NCBI RefSeq assembly: GCF_030160655.1 | Contig: NZ_BSOT01000005.1 | Span: forward strand, 1,135,546-1,199,545 | Reading direction: 5' to 3' | Length of the DNA: 64,000 nt | DNA from: Agaribacter marinus | GTDB taxonomy: Bacteria; Pseudomonadota; Gammaproteobacteria; Enterobacterales; Alteromonadaceae | Shown: positions 56,173-64,000 of the stretch, piece after piece | Position numbering within the stretch: position 1 is the first letter of the stretch | Layout: each line of letters begins with the position of its first letter | Position numbers and translations under genes: made by a program | The notes under the pieces: model-generated | The model's input: only the letters and a program-made list of their open reading frames with translations | The model's database searches: none | What the model was told of the DNA's origin: nothing

Positions 56173-56205
56173 AAAGGGTTGAGGTCACACTCAACCCTTT
56201 CTGTT
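56173..56205 (+). terminator. Terminator of the beta-helix gene
   Basis: AAAGGGTTGAG, loop GTCACA, CTCAACCCTTT: an 11-bp perfect stem with a short T-rich end. Strong rho-independent-type hairpin. Confidence 0.82.
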
Positions 56206-56343
56206 TCAGGCCAGAAAATAAATATGAAACTTTAGTTAAATTTTTACATTTAGGTGAACTAGAACAACATTAATGCGTATGCTCATGAAATAAATTAAAA
56301 AGTATTCGGGTCGAATACGACATGTACACAGTTAATTCTTAAT

Positions 56344-57345
56344 ATGAGCAAAGTAATTTCTTTATTACCGGGTGAACAACCCATGCCCAAAGCACCAAAA
56401 ATAGCGATTGATGATGCGCTTAACTGCATTCCACAACATTACCTTACTTACCAACATGATGTAAGTTCGGTGCAGCACATTGCATCTTTTTTAGATTTTG
56501 ATCCCGCCTACTTATTTTTTGTCGATCAAGACAACGCTGGTATCTTTATTCAGATAGGTATTATTGGCGCAGACAACTACACGCCATACAACGAACAAGA
56601 ACCAAAAATTGTCTATGGGAGAAAATGGCGCATAGAATCCAATCAGCCGTCATCAGAAGTCATTCAAACGGCATTTCTAGCAGTACAAAAAGCACGTGAA
56701 CATGAAATTAGAGAGCTAATAAAGTGGCGCTATAATGACGTAGTTACCACGCCTTTTAGTTGCCATCATGACTTGCCATTGATGGCAATGTCAAAAAATA
56801 CCCACGTAGAAAGTCAACACGAAGCATTAAGCGAATGTGAACTCGAATCGCTATTGTTTCAAATTCGGTATGACTTCGCTTGTTTTCGTCTAATAAACGT
56901 CGTTACATTATCAAATGGAGAGTCGATTGTAGAGGTGAAACTAACACCCGCCAAAAACAGCCATTTGCCCGAACTTATCAAACCAATACAACTAAACGTA
57001 ATGTGCGAATCATTATCTGTAGACAACTTTTTGTATGCGCTGGTAGATAGCATAATTTCATTGAGTAATAAGATGGTAGAAGAAAACTTTACGTTCAAAG
57101 GTTTTCCAAGATTCTCTCGCGCTAACAGCATAGTGTCGATTGCAGAGCTATCAGCGAAAACGCGACATTTAGGGCATATGTCGATGATAGATGGCTTTGA
57201 AAACACGCTGACAATGGCAAATTATGAAACAGATTTAGCGCGCGTACCTGCCATGCCTAACGGCGTACTTGGCGATAAAATTAAGTCACAAATGTCTGCC
57301 TTTAAAATCACCAAGGGCATCATGCCACTTACAGACAAAACCTAA
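56344..57345 (+). CDS. Conserved-looking protein of unknown function
   Basis: 333 residues, no signal peptide, no membrane segment, no motif I recognise. The composition is normal for a real gene (good start context, no strong bias) and it has its own 140-base upstream gap. Segments include YLTYQHDVSSVQHIASFLDFDPAYLFF and RYDFACFRLINVVTLSNGESIVEVKL. It lies directly before the tRNA cluster. Function not assigned. Confidence 0.65.
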   Translation: MSKVISLLPGEQPMPKAPKIAIDDALNCIPQHYLTYQHDVSSVQHIASFLDFDPAYLFFVDQDNAGIFIQIGIIGADNYTPYNEQEPKIVYGRKWRIESNQPSSEVIQTAFLAVQKAREHEIRELIKWRYNDVVTTPFSCHHDLPLMAMSKNTHVESQHEALSECELESLLFQIRYDFACFRLINVVTLSNGESIVEVKLTPAKNSHLPELIKPIQLNVMCESLSVDNFLYALVDSIISLSNKMVEENFTFKGFPRFSRANSIVSIAELSAKTRHLGHMSMIDGFENTLTMANYETDLARVPAMPNGVLGDKIKSQMSAFKITKGIMPLTDKT

Positions 57346-57391
57346 GCTGTATAGATATTATGCACTCAATTCGAGGGCTTGCAAAAAAGAG

Positions 57392-57420
57392 TTGACGCCT
57401 CCCATTCATATCAGCATAAT
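57392..57420 (+). promoter_or_regulatory. Promoter of the tRNA cluster
   Basis: TTGACG (57392-57397), 17-base spacer, CATAAT (57415-57420), then a GC-rich discriminator ACGCGCC. This is a strong sigma-70 promoter with the discriminator expected for stringently controlled stable RNA genes, about 25-30 bases before tRNA-Met. Confidence 0.85.
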
Positions 57421-57450
57421 ACGCGCCACTCTGGAAACACAGATAATTAT

Positions 57451-57527
57451 GGCTACGTAGCTCAGCTGGTTAGAGCACATCACTCATAATGATGGGGTCG
57501 CAGGTTCGAGTCCCGCCGTAGCCACCA
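57451..57527 (+). tRNA. tRNA-Met (CAU), elongator
   Basis: 77 nt with encoded CCA. Acceptor GGCTACG/CGTAGCC, anticodon loop CTCATAA on stem CATCA/TGATG, T-loop TTCGAGT. The sequence closely follows the E. coli metT-type elongator tRNA. Confidence 0.96.
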
Positions 57528-57552
57528 TTTGTTATGTGATAAAGAGTAAAAT

Positions 57553-57637
57553 GCGGAAGTGGTGGAATTGGTAGACACGCTGGATTTAGGTTCCAGTGCT
57601 TCACGGCGTGAGAGTTCAAGTCTCTCCTTCCGCACCA
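57553..57637 (+). tRNA. tRNA-Leu (UAG)
   Basis: 85 nt with a long variable arm and CCA. Acceptor GCGGAAG/CTTCCGC, anticodon loop TTTAGGT on stem CTGGA/TCCAG (UAG, reads CUN), T-loop TTCAAGT. Confidence 0.95.
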
Positions 57638-57642
57638 AAAGT

Positions 57643-57718
57643 TGGGGTATAGCCAAGTTGGTAAGGCAGCGGGTTTTGATCCCGCCATTCGTAGGTTCGA
57701 GTCCTGCTACCCCAGCCA
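57643..57718 (+). tRNA. tRNA-Gln (UUG), copy 1
   Basis: 76 nt with CCA. Acceptor TGGGGTA/TACCCCA, anticodon loop TTTTGAT on stem GCGGG/CCCGC. Only 5 bases after tRNA-Leu, so one transcript. Confidence 0.96.
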
Positions 57719-57758
57719 CTTTTGGATTTCTAATACTGTCGTCTTATATGACCTCAAC

Positions 57759-57834
57759 TGGGGTATAGCCAAGTTGGTAAGGCAGCGGGTTTTGATCCCG
57801 CCATTCGTAGGTTCGAGTCCTGCTACCCCAGCCA
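57759..57834 (+). tRNA. tRNA-Gln (UUG), copy 2
   Basis: Identical in sequence to copy 1, 40 bases downstream. Last gene of the Met-Leu-Gln-Gln cluster; same order type as the E. coli metT-leuW-glnU-glnW region. No clear terminator seen after it. Confidence 0.96.
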
Positions 57835-58002
57835 TTTTCATTCTCTTTTTTTGCTGTCATACCAAGGCAAAGACAAACTTTACTGCCTAAATAAGTTCAA
57901 CTATCCGTTCATTAATACAGCAATCTTTCACCTACATTTCACTGCGGCTATCTGTATTTTACTGGTTTTAATTAGAGTGAAAAAATGTCGTTAACACCTA
58001 AA

Positions 58003-58033
58003 ATAACGCCTTTCATCCGAATATAACGCCATT
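58003..58033 (+). promoter_or_regulatory. Direct repeat ATAACGCCnTT upstream of the hydrolase gene (LytTR-like site)
   Basis: ATAACGCC at 58003-58010 and 58023-58030, each followed by n-TT, spaced 20 bp centre to centre. LytTR regulators bind direct repeats about two helical turns apart, and a LytTR regulator is encoded 2.7 kb downstream. A weaker TTAACACC lies at 57991. Regulator match is inference. Confidence 0.45.
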
Positions 58034-58104
58034 TGGCATTTATTTACCGATCCAACTTCTTTGTTTGCCACACTCAGCACAGATAAATACAAAGAGGAAT
58101 TATT

Positions 58105-59511
58105 ATGAAACGATTAGTGAGTTTGTTACTTATTTTCTGTTGTCAATTTACGCTGACAGCGGCTGAGCATAAATTGGCAGGAGATTGGGTCGGTAAAATA
58201 ACAACGCCAATGGGAGAACTCCGTTTAGTTTTCCATTTACAACATGACGGACAAGAGTGGAAAGCTTGGTTTGACAGCCCTGACCAAGGCGTGAATGGTA
58301 TTCTAGCGAATATAATTACATTAAATGAGGAAAATATTAAAACAGAAACACCGCAAATAGGCGCCACTTTTCAAGCCACGCTAATAAACGCTAAGCTCAG
58401 TGCGACGTGGAGTCAAGCTGGGATAGCTAACACCATGGAAATGTTGCAAATGGAAGCACCACTGGCAGGACCAAACCGACCGCAAACGCCCAAAGCGCCT
58501 TATAAATATGCCATAGAAGAAGTCTCCTTTATTAACGAAAACGCCGCAATAAAACTTGTGGGTACATTAACCAAGCCCCAAACAGGCGATATCAAAGGGA
58601 AGATCTTATTGGTATCGGGCTCGGGCCCACAAGACCGTGACTCTGATATCTTAGGCCATAAATTCTTTCATGTCATTGCTGACTACTTAACTAATCAGGG
58701 CTTCGCTGTTTTGCGTTACGACGAACGCGGTGTTGGCCAGTCTGGCGGGGACTTTTCACAAGCACATTTTCAAGATTTGCAGCTAGATACAGAAGCTGCA
58801 ATAACGTTCTTAAATAACCATGCTGAACTCAAAGATTTGCCATTGGGACTCATAGGCCACAGCGAAGGAGGGTTTATGGTCGGCAAGCTTGCGAGTGAAC
58901 TACCTCTAATTGATTTTATTGTTATGATGGCCGCTCCTGGTATAGATGGCGATAAATTATTTTTAGAGCAAACAGCCGCAATATTAAGCGCAGAAGGTTA
59001 TTCTAAATCATATATCGATGAACGCATGGGTATTCAGCGACGTGCTGTAAAACTACTGTTAACATCTCCCCCTAATATAGATCTAATTAATCAAATTAAG
59101 GGCCTAGCAAAAGAAATGTTATCTTTGGAAGTTGGACACAACGAAATTACGGATGAAGCGATTAAGAATGTTGTCGCTATGCTTGCAAGCAATACAATAA
59201 GAGACATTATTAAATTTGAACCAGAACATGCCTATAAAAACATTAACGTTCCAACGTTAGCATTATATGCTGAATTAGATTTACAGGTTTTAGCTGATAG
59301 TAATATGACAGGCATTGAAAAGATATTTAGTAAAAAACCCAAACTACTAACCGCTAAAAAATACAAACAATTTAACCATTTATTTCAACCGACCGAGACA
59401 GGACGACCGTCTGAGTACGCTATGATTTCGCAAACCATCTCGCCTATTGTATTGCAAGACATATCCAATTGGTTAGACAAGATTTTGATAGCCGGTTCAG
59501 TCCAAAAATGA
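58105..59511 (+). CDS. Secreted alpha/beta hydrolase
   Basis: 468 residues. Signal peptide MKRLVSLLLIFCCQFTLTAA. N-terminal ~130 residues form a beta-rich lipocalin-like or calycin-type domain (DWVGKITTPMGELRLVFHLQ). The hydrolase fold follows: SGSGPQDRDSDILGHKFFHVIADYLTNQGFAVLRYDERGVGQSGG, nucleophile elbow GLIGHSEGGFM (Ser in G-H-S-E-G), and a terminal His region FNHLFQPTETG. This layout is common in serine hydrolases of dipeptidyl/acyl type in this group. Substrate unknown. Precedes the LytS/LytTR pair, possibly regulated by it. Confidence 0.85.
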   Translation: MKRLVSLLLIFCCQFTLTAAEHKLAGDWVGKITTPMGELRLVFHLQHDGQEWKAWFDSPDQGVNGILANIITLNEENIKTETPQIGATFQATLINAKLSATWSQAGIANTMEMLQMEAPLAGPNRPQTPKAPYKYAIEEVSFINENAAIKLVGTLTKPQTGDIKGKILLVSGSGPQDRDSDILGHKFFHVIADYLTNQGFAVLRYDERGVGQSGGDFSQAHFQDLQLDTEAAITFLNNHAELKDLPLGLIGHSEGGFMVGKLASELPLIDFIVMMAAPGIDGDKLFLEQTAAILSAEGYSKSYIDERMGIQRRAVKLLLTSPPNIDLINQIKGLAKEMLSLEVGHNEITDEAIKNVVAMLASNTIRDIIKFEPEHAYKNINVPTLALYAELDLQVLADSNMTGIEKIFSKKPKLLTAKKYKQFNHLFQPTETGRPSEYAMISQTISPIVLQDISNWLDKILIAGSVQK

Positions 59512-59606
59512 GTGATTATGCATGACCGATGCATCTTAATGTTACTTTAGGTAATCATTGCAAATTTTTCATTGTTTTTTCGCCATTAATTTTCATGGAG
59601 TTTTTA

Positions 59607-60722
59607 ATGAAAATCGACTTTTATCCAAAAAATAAGACATTCTGGCGTTACAACATTGTTTGCTGGGGCATTGTCTTTGTCGCACTATTATTGCAAACAA
59701 TTGTGTTTGCACAAGATCCATTGCAGTTAACCGTGGAAATAATTGCAGGCTTAATCTTTATCGTATTAGGCGTGCACGCAGGCTTTTTATTTCGCTTTAT
59801 CTTTAGTAAAAAAGATATCCAAAATAATAGGATAGGCAGCCTGATTTTAATTGGTTTTACCTTAGCAACAACAAGTTCCATCATTATCGGGTTAATCTTA
59901 GGTGGGTTTGGTTATCTAAGTTACAGCCAATTACTCCCAGAGACCTATGACGAGGTAAGAGGGAAATATGATGGTTTACAGTTTCTTTTATTAATAGCAA
60001 CTCGTAATGCAGTAACCATGTTTTTCTATCTTACCGTTTGGCATTTTATTTATATTGCAGTCACGGTTCATCGTCGCACATTAAAGGCTGAACTGGCCTC
60101 TTTGCAACTAAAAAATAGCCTTAAAGAAACCCAATTAAACAGCTTAACAGGACAGTTAAACCCGCATTTTCTATTTAATGCAATGAATAATATTCGTTTT
60201 AGTATTAGAAAAAATGCTGATAAAGCGGAGGAAATGTTGTTGAATCTCTCTGATATTTTACGCTATTCGTTAGATGCAACAAAACACAATAAAACTATGT
60301 TGATTCAAGAACTTGATATTACTAAACGATATCTAGCACTCGTTAAGTTGCAACTACGTGATCGGTTAAATTTTAATTTAAATGTCGCACAAGAATCAGA
60401 GGCAAGTTTAGTCCCCCCTTTGATTTTACAGACCTTAGTCGAAAATGCCATTAAACACGGCATAGAACAACTAGCGGAGGGTGGCTCACTAACCGTCGAT
60501 ATTAGATTGGTTGACGTCCGAGTTCACATCCTCATTGTTAATGATATGCCATTGATAAAGAGCAAGTTGACACAAGGAAGCACGGGCTTAGGGCTTGAAA
60601 ACGTAAGAACCCGTTTAAAACTGCTGTATGGCAACGACGCAAGTTTTACGGTGAATAAACGAGAAAAACTATTTATGGCTGAATTAACATTACCTCTTGA
60701 GCGAAAGGAGCTCCGCCAATGA
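59607..60722 (+). CDS. LytS/AlgZ-type sensor histidine kinase
   Basis: About 371 residues from ATG 59607 (GGAG 6 bases upstream; the frame also reaches ATG 59529). About four membrane segments lie in the first 165 residues, then a coiled-coil-like stretch LKAELASLQLKNSLKETQLNSLTGQLNPHFLFNAMNN with the phosphorylated His in NPHFLFN (His_kinase domain of the LytS/YehU group), and an HATPase domain with TLVENAIKHGIEQ and STGLGLENVRTRL. No periplasmic sensor domain of size is seen. The stop overlaps the regulator start by four bases. Confidence 0.88.
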   Translation: MKIDFYPKNKTFWRYNIVCWGIVFVALLLQTIVFAQDPLQLTVEIIAGLIFIVLGVHAGFLFRFIFSKKDIQNNRIGSLILIGFTLATTSSIIIGLILGGFGYLSYSQLLPETYDEVRGKYDGLQFLLLIATRNAVTMFFYLTVWHFIYIAVTVHRRTLKAELASLQLKNSLKETQLNSLTGQLNPHFLFNAMNNIRFSIRKNADKAEEMLLNLSDILRYSLDATKHNKTMLIQELDITKRYLALVKLQLRDRLNFNLNVAQESEASLVPPLILQTLVENAIKHGIEQLAEGGSLTVDIRLVDVRVHILIVNDMPLIKSKLTQGSTGLGLENVRTRLKLLYGNDASFTVNKREKLFMAELTLPLERKELRQ

Positions 60723-61444
60723 AAGCAATTGTCATTGAAGACTCTGCACTTGCACGTGAAGGATTAATCGAATTATTAAGCGAATTTCCCTCTGTTGAAT
60801 TAGTTGGTGACGCAGCGGATGCAAAAAATGGGCTAACAATAATTGAGGCAGAGAAACCTGACGTGTTATTTCTTGATATTCACTTACCGGGTGATAGCGG
60901 TTTTGATTTGTTGTCTCAGCTTTCGAGCGAACCCAAAATAATTTTTACTACCGCGTATTCTGAATATGCCATTCAGTCTTTCGATTTTGACACCATCGAC
61001 TATTTATTAAAACCCATTAGTAAAGAAAGACTGACGGTCGCTGTCAACAAAGCGTTAAAAGCGATAGAAAAACAAAAAAATGAAGAGTTAGCGCGTAAAA
61101 CCGACAAGCTTGCGGAAGATCATCGTTTGTTTGTGAAAGATGGGGATGACTGTTTTTTAGTGGCCCTATCAGATATTCGTTATATTGAAAGTTGTAAAAA
61201 TCATGTCAGATTATTCTTCAATCAAGATAAAGCATTTCTGCGTAAGTCAATGTCGACAATAGAAGCTCGCTTACCTGAAAGATTATTTTTCCGAGCCAAT
61301 CGGCAATTTATCATCAATTTAAAACATATCATAAATATCGAAGAGTGGGTCAATGATGGTTTTAGGGTAACGTTGTCTGACGGGGCTGAAATTGACATTT
61401 CTCGACGCCATGCCACAAGGCTAAAAGAATCATTAAGTCTTTAA
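60719..61444 (+). CDS. LytTR-family response regulator
   Basis: 241 residues. REC domain MKAIVIEDSALAREGLIELLSEF with the phosphate-accepting Asp in PDVLFLDIHLPGDSGFD and Lys of LLKPISKERL; C-terminal LytTR DNA-binding domain (HRLFVKDGDDCFLVALSDIRYIESCKNHVRLFF, RQFIINLKHI). It binds direct repeats; the ATAACGCC pair before the hydrolase gene is a candidate. Overlaps the kinase gene. Confidence 0.92.
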   Translation: MKAIVIEDSALAREGLIELLSEFPSVELVGDAADAKNGLTIIEAEKPDVLFLDIHLPGDSGFDLLSQLSSEPKIIFTTAYSEYAIQSFDFDTIDYLLKPISKERLTVAVNKALKAIEKQKNEELARKTDKLAEDHRLFVKDGDDCFLVALSDIRYIESCKNHVRLFFNQDKAFLRKSMSTIEARLPERLFFRANRQFIINLKHIINIEEWVNDGFRVTLSDGAEIDISRRHATRLKESLSL

Positions 61445-61463
61445 AATAATTATAGGTATAAAA

Positions 61464-61670
61464 ATGCTAGATGCCTTGTTTAGTTTAGCACTCTTTAGTC
61501 AACTCTGTTTAATGAGCATAGTGATACCAAAGAAGGTAATTAAACTGGCACATGCAGATAAATTCTCTCTAAGTTTGAAGCACTATAAAATTGCCAACAT
61601 GGTTACGATAATTTTAACGATAACTTTGACCATTTTATTGCTGTTTTTGAAGGCGGATTTAACAGGATAG
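61464..61670 (+). CDS. Small membrane protein, two predicted helices
   Basis: 68 residues. Two hydrophobic segments (MLDALFSLALFSQLCLMSIVI and MVTIILTITLTILLLFL) with a basic KLAHADKFSLSLKHYK link between. AGG lies about 7 bases before ATG. It follows the response regulator by 19 bases, so it may be the last gene of that operon. No known family recognised; a real short gene is plausible but not proven. Confidence 0.5.
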   Translation: MLDALFSLALFSQLCLMSIVIPKKVIKLAHADKFSLSLKHYKIANMVTIILTITLTILLLFLKADLTG

Positions 61671-61910
61671 GAATAGAACCTATTGACCTATATGGTGTCG
61701 CAACTTGTTTCCCATCCCAGGCTCTGCTTATTAATATCTGTAGCAAAGGGGCTCTTGCCTTTGCTATTATTCAACAGCCTTGTAATTCACACTACACCTA
61801 TTTTACATCCTGTGGTATTTTGTTTTAGTGTTAATGGTACACCTCACTCGGGCTTGTTGACCTTAGCAAACACATACCCCTTATAAAAATAATAATAACA
61901 GGAATTTTCC

Positions 61911-63326
61911 GTGATAAATGATGTAGTTGCCTTTGTAAATAATATTCTTTGGGGTCAAGGACAAGTATTGATTTATATGCTCTTAATTTGTGGCATATGG
62001 TTTACCGTTAAACTCAAATTTGTCCAACTGCTTGATTTTAAGCATATGTTTAGTTTGCTTAAGAACAGTAAAGAAGACGACGAAGCAGGTATCAGCTCAT
62101 TCCAAGCCCTATGCACAAGTTTATCTGCTCGCGTAGGCACCGGTAATTTAGCCGGCGTTGCAGTTGCTATATCCTTAGGGGGCGCAGGCGCTATTTTTTG
62201 GATGTGGGTCATTGCGTTTTTAGGGATGGCGACCGGCTATGCCGAAAGCGTACTAGGGCAAACCTATAAAATACGAGATGCTAATGGCCAATACCGTGGT
62301 GGTCCTGCATATTACATAAAACAAGGCTTAAAAAACTCTTGGTTTTCTATTCTTTTCGCGCTTTGTTTATTTTTCGGCTATGGCTTCGTATTTAGCGCAG
62401 TTCAAGCGAACACAATTACCGATGCAATTAACAATAGTTATGGCATACCCACCCACTACACCGGTATTGTCATTGCCGTCGTTGCTGGGCTTATCGTTAT
62501 TGGCGGCCTGCGCGCCATTGCGAAGTTTGCAGAATGGGTGGTGCCTTTTATGGGGATTGCCTATGTACTCGTCGCTCTCACCATCACAATCATCAATATT
62601 CAGTTGTTACCTGGTGTACTATCAGACATTTTTATGTCGGCGTTTGGTTTACAGGAAGCGGCGGCAGGCGCATTCGCCGCCGCGGTTAAAAATGGTATTC
62701 AACGCGGTTTATATTCTAATGAGGCGGGTTCAGGTAGTGTGCCCCAAGCCGCTGCTAGTGCGTCTCCTGCGCCTAATCACCCAGTATCTCAAGGCTATAT
62801 CCAAATGCTAGGTGTGTTCTTCGACACAATGATTCTGTGTACTGCAACAGCCTTCATTATCCTATTGGGTACAGACACTTCAATTGGCGAAATGCAAGGG
62901 ATTCAGCTAACGCAACTCGCGATGGAAAATCACTTAGGCAGCATGGGCGCTGATTTTGTGGCCGCAGCCATCGGCTTTTTTGCCTTTACGTCAGTCGTCG
63001 CGAATTACGCATATGGTGAGAGTAACCTGCATTTATTTAAACTTGATAACAAAGTTGGAAAATCAGTGTTTACTGCAGGCTATTTAATGATGATTGTATG
63101 GGGCTCAATGGCGGAACTTCCCGTGGTATGGGCGATGGCCGACATGGCCTTGGGTTTGATGACAGTAGTAAATGTTATTGCCATTCTATTGCTAACCCCT
63201 ACCGTGATAGCCGTCACTAAAGATTATCAAGAAAAACGCAAAGCACAAAAAACAATTACTTTCGATGAAAATGACTGTGAGATCCAAGGAGAATTAGAAG
63301 AGACGATTTGGAAAGGCAAGGTGTAA
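61911..63326 (+). CDS. Alanine/glycine:cation symporter (AGCS family)
   Basis: 471 residues, GTG start with AGGA 6 bases upstream. About 10-11 membrane helices. Family signature segments: LSARVGTGNLAGVAVAISLGGAGAIFWMW, GYAESVLGQTYKIRD and RGLYSNEAGSGSVPQAAASA. AGCS proteins take up alanine or glycine with Na+ or H+ across the inner membrane. About 240 bases separate it from the small membrane gene. Closest to AgcS/DagA. Confidence 0.92.
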   Translation: MINDVVAFVNNILWGQGQVLIYMLLICGIWFTVKLKFVQLLDFKHMFSLLKNSKEDDEAGISSFQALCTSLSARVGTGNLAGVAVAISLGGAGAIFWMWVIAFLGMATGYAESVLGQTYKIRDANGQYRGGPAYYIKQGLKNSWFSILFALCLFFGYGFVFSAVQANTITDAINNSYGIPTHYTGIVIAVVAGLIVIGGLRAIAKFAEWVVPFMGIAYVLVALTITIINIQLLPGVLSDIFMSAFGLQEAAAGAFAAAVKNGIQRGLYSNEAGSGSVPQAAASASPAPNHPVSQGYIQMLGVFFDTMILCTATAFIILLGTDTSIGEMQGIQLTQLAMENHLGSMGADFVAAAIGFFAFTSVVANYAYGESNLHLFKLDNKVGKSVFTAGYLMMIVWGSMAELPVVWAMADMALGLMTVVNVIAILLLTPTVIAVTKDYQEKRKAQKTITFDENDCEIQGELEETIWKGKV

Positions 63327-63428
63327 GTCAAACAACCAAGTATGGAAGCGTGATGGATGACCACTATCATGAGTGAAATGACGCCCGGTTTCATTGTATG
63401 TAATAAACTACATTTTCTTAGTGATCGG

Positions 63429-63947
63429 CTAATTTAACTTCAACAACTTTTGTTGTTGAAGCTTTAAATAAGGTAAGTACTCGTTTATTTTATCTAAACA
63501 TTTGACCTCTGCGAGGGCAACTTTTTTCATATCCTGAAGCAATACTGTTTCAGCCTTTTCACATTTTTCCCTAAATGAATTATATGCATTGAGTCCGTCA
63601 CGTAAAATTTCGACGCCATCTACAAACTTAATTACCATACCTTGTTTAAATGCATTGCAACTTTTAATGGGATACGTTTTTATATAGTCATCACGGTTGC
63701 TATAGCTAATAGTATTACAATGTGACTCCATCAGCTTTTTAATAACTTGCTTCCCCCAATGTCTAACTACTGATTCGGAGTAATCTTCTGAATATATTAT
63801 TGACATGTTTGATTGTTTAAACCACGACGCAATTTCTACATGATTGTTCAGCTCACTGCTCCTGCTAAATTTTTCAAACGCGTTGGATACCCACTTTGAT
63901 CCTGTCAGCTGACTCAATGCATCAAAGTAATCCTGTTGGTTATATGT
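63429..63947 (-). pseudogene. Unknown protein, possibly broken: in-frame TGA near the right edge
   Basis: A frame of 162 residues starts at a TTG (63917), but no ribosome site supports that start, and the same frame stays open upstream to the window edge at 64000 except for one TGA at 63948-63950. The peptide before it, SIFDVWKHIFSANLED, continues naturally into TYNQQDYFDALSQLTGSKWV after the TGA, which suggests one longer protein interrupted by a nonsense change or a sequencing error. The C-terminal part has alternating acidic, basic and aliphatic residues (SFREKCEKAETVLLQDMKKVALAEVKCLDKI) and looks helical. No family recognised; whether it is truly a pseudogene depends on sequence outside the window. 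Confidence 0.45.
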
Positions 63948-64000
63948 TCAATCTTCAAGGTTGGCACTAAAAATATGCTTCCAAACATCAAAAATAGATT

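Noticed and set aside
57480-57890. Overlapping frames across the tRNA cluster
   Set aside because: They are translations of tRNA genes (e.g. repeated IAKLVRQRVLIPPFVGSS from both tRNA-Gln copies) and not proteins.
61683-61886. 67-residue frame between the small membrane gene and the AGCS gene
   Set aside because: TTG start, no ribosome site, mixed composition (many Pro, Thr and His without pattern). The 240-base gap is more likely a leader or promoter region for the symporter.
63948-63950. Selenocysteine at the in-frame TGA
   Set aside because: No recognisable SECIS-like stem directly after it and no selenoprotein family match; a nonsense change or a later start is simpler.

Overview
The window reads as chromosome of a marine gammaproteobacterium of the Alteromonadales type. 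This rests on gene content and order, not on a database search: motY beside the RNase T gene, the hemA-prfA-prmC-sirB2-kdsA block divergent from lolB-ispE-prs, an NagP/NagB-II type GlcNAc branch, and a large TonB-dependent receptor. Composition is moderately AT-rich and genes are tightly packed.

Layout. 1-19,100 is core genome: the end of a glycerophosphodiesterase gene, motY, rnt, bfd, grxD, sodB, a kelch protein, an SDR, a GNAT, rluE, mnmA-hflD-purB, a membrane class III cyclase, then kdsA-sirB2-prmC-prfA-hemA (minus) and lolB-ispE-prs (plus). 19,200-50,300 is a glycan-utilisation island. 50,545-52,878 returns to core (rplY-pth-ychF). 52,939-63,950 holds a WYL regulator with an ABM-like gene, a secreted beta-helix protein, four tRNA genes (Met, Leu, Gln, Gln), an alpha/beta hydrolase with a LytS/LytTR two-component pair, an AGCS symporter and a possibly broken gene at the right edge.

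The main system is a high-mannose N-glycan utilisation locus built from two arms around a LacI-family repressor. Minus arm: TonB-dependent receptor, a lipoprotein with four discoidin-like repeats, Tat-exported glycosylasparaginase, GH85 endo-beta-N-acetylglucosaminidase, a GH2 beta-mannosidase with no visible signal peptide, an SSS symporter, and a GH92 alpha-mannosidase lipoprotein. Plus arm: GH92, an MFS sugar transporter, a PfkB fructokinase, an AGE-family mannose isomerase/epimerase, two more GH92 enzymes and a CutC-family protein. A separate pair, NagB-II and NagP, sits at the left end. The inferred flow is: capture of glycan or glycopeptide at the surface, cutting of the chitobiose core by GH85, removal of GlcNAc from Asn by the asparaginase, trimming of alpha-mannose by four different GH92 enzymes, import of Man-beta-1,4-GlcNAc and splitting in the cytoplasm by GH2, then mannose to fructose to fructose-6-P, and GlcNAc through NagP/NagB-II. 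Three near-identical palindromes of the form TGYAAYCGGTTRCA lie at the two arm promoters and are the likely LacI operators.

The island lies between prs and rplY, which are normally neighbours of each other (prs-rplY-pth-ychF) in many gammaproteobacteria, so it looks like an insertion into a conserved core block. Functions are inferred from recognised motifs and context; nothing was searched or computed.
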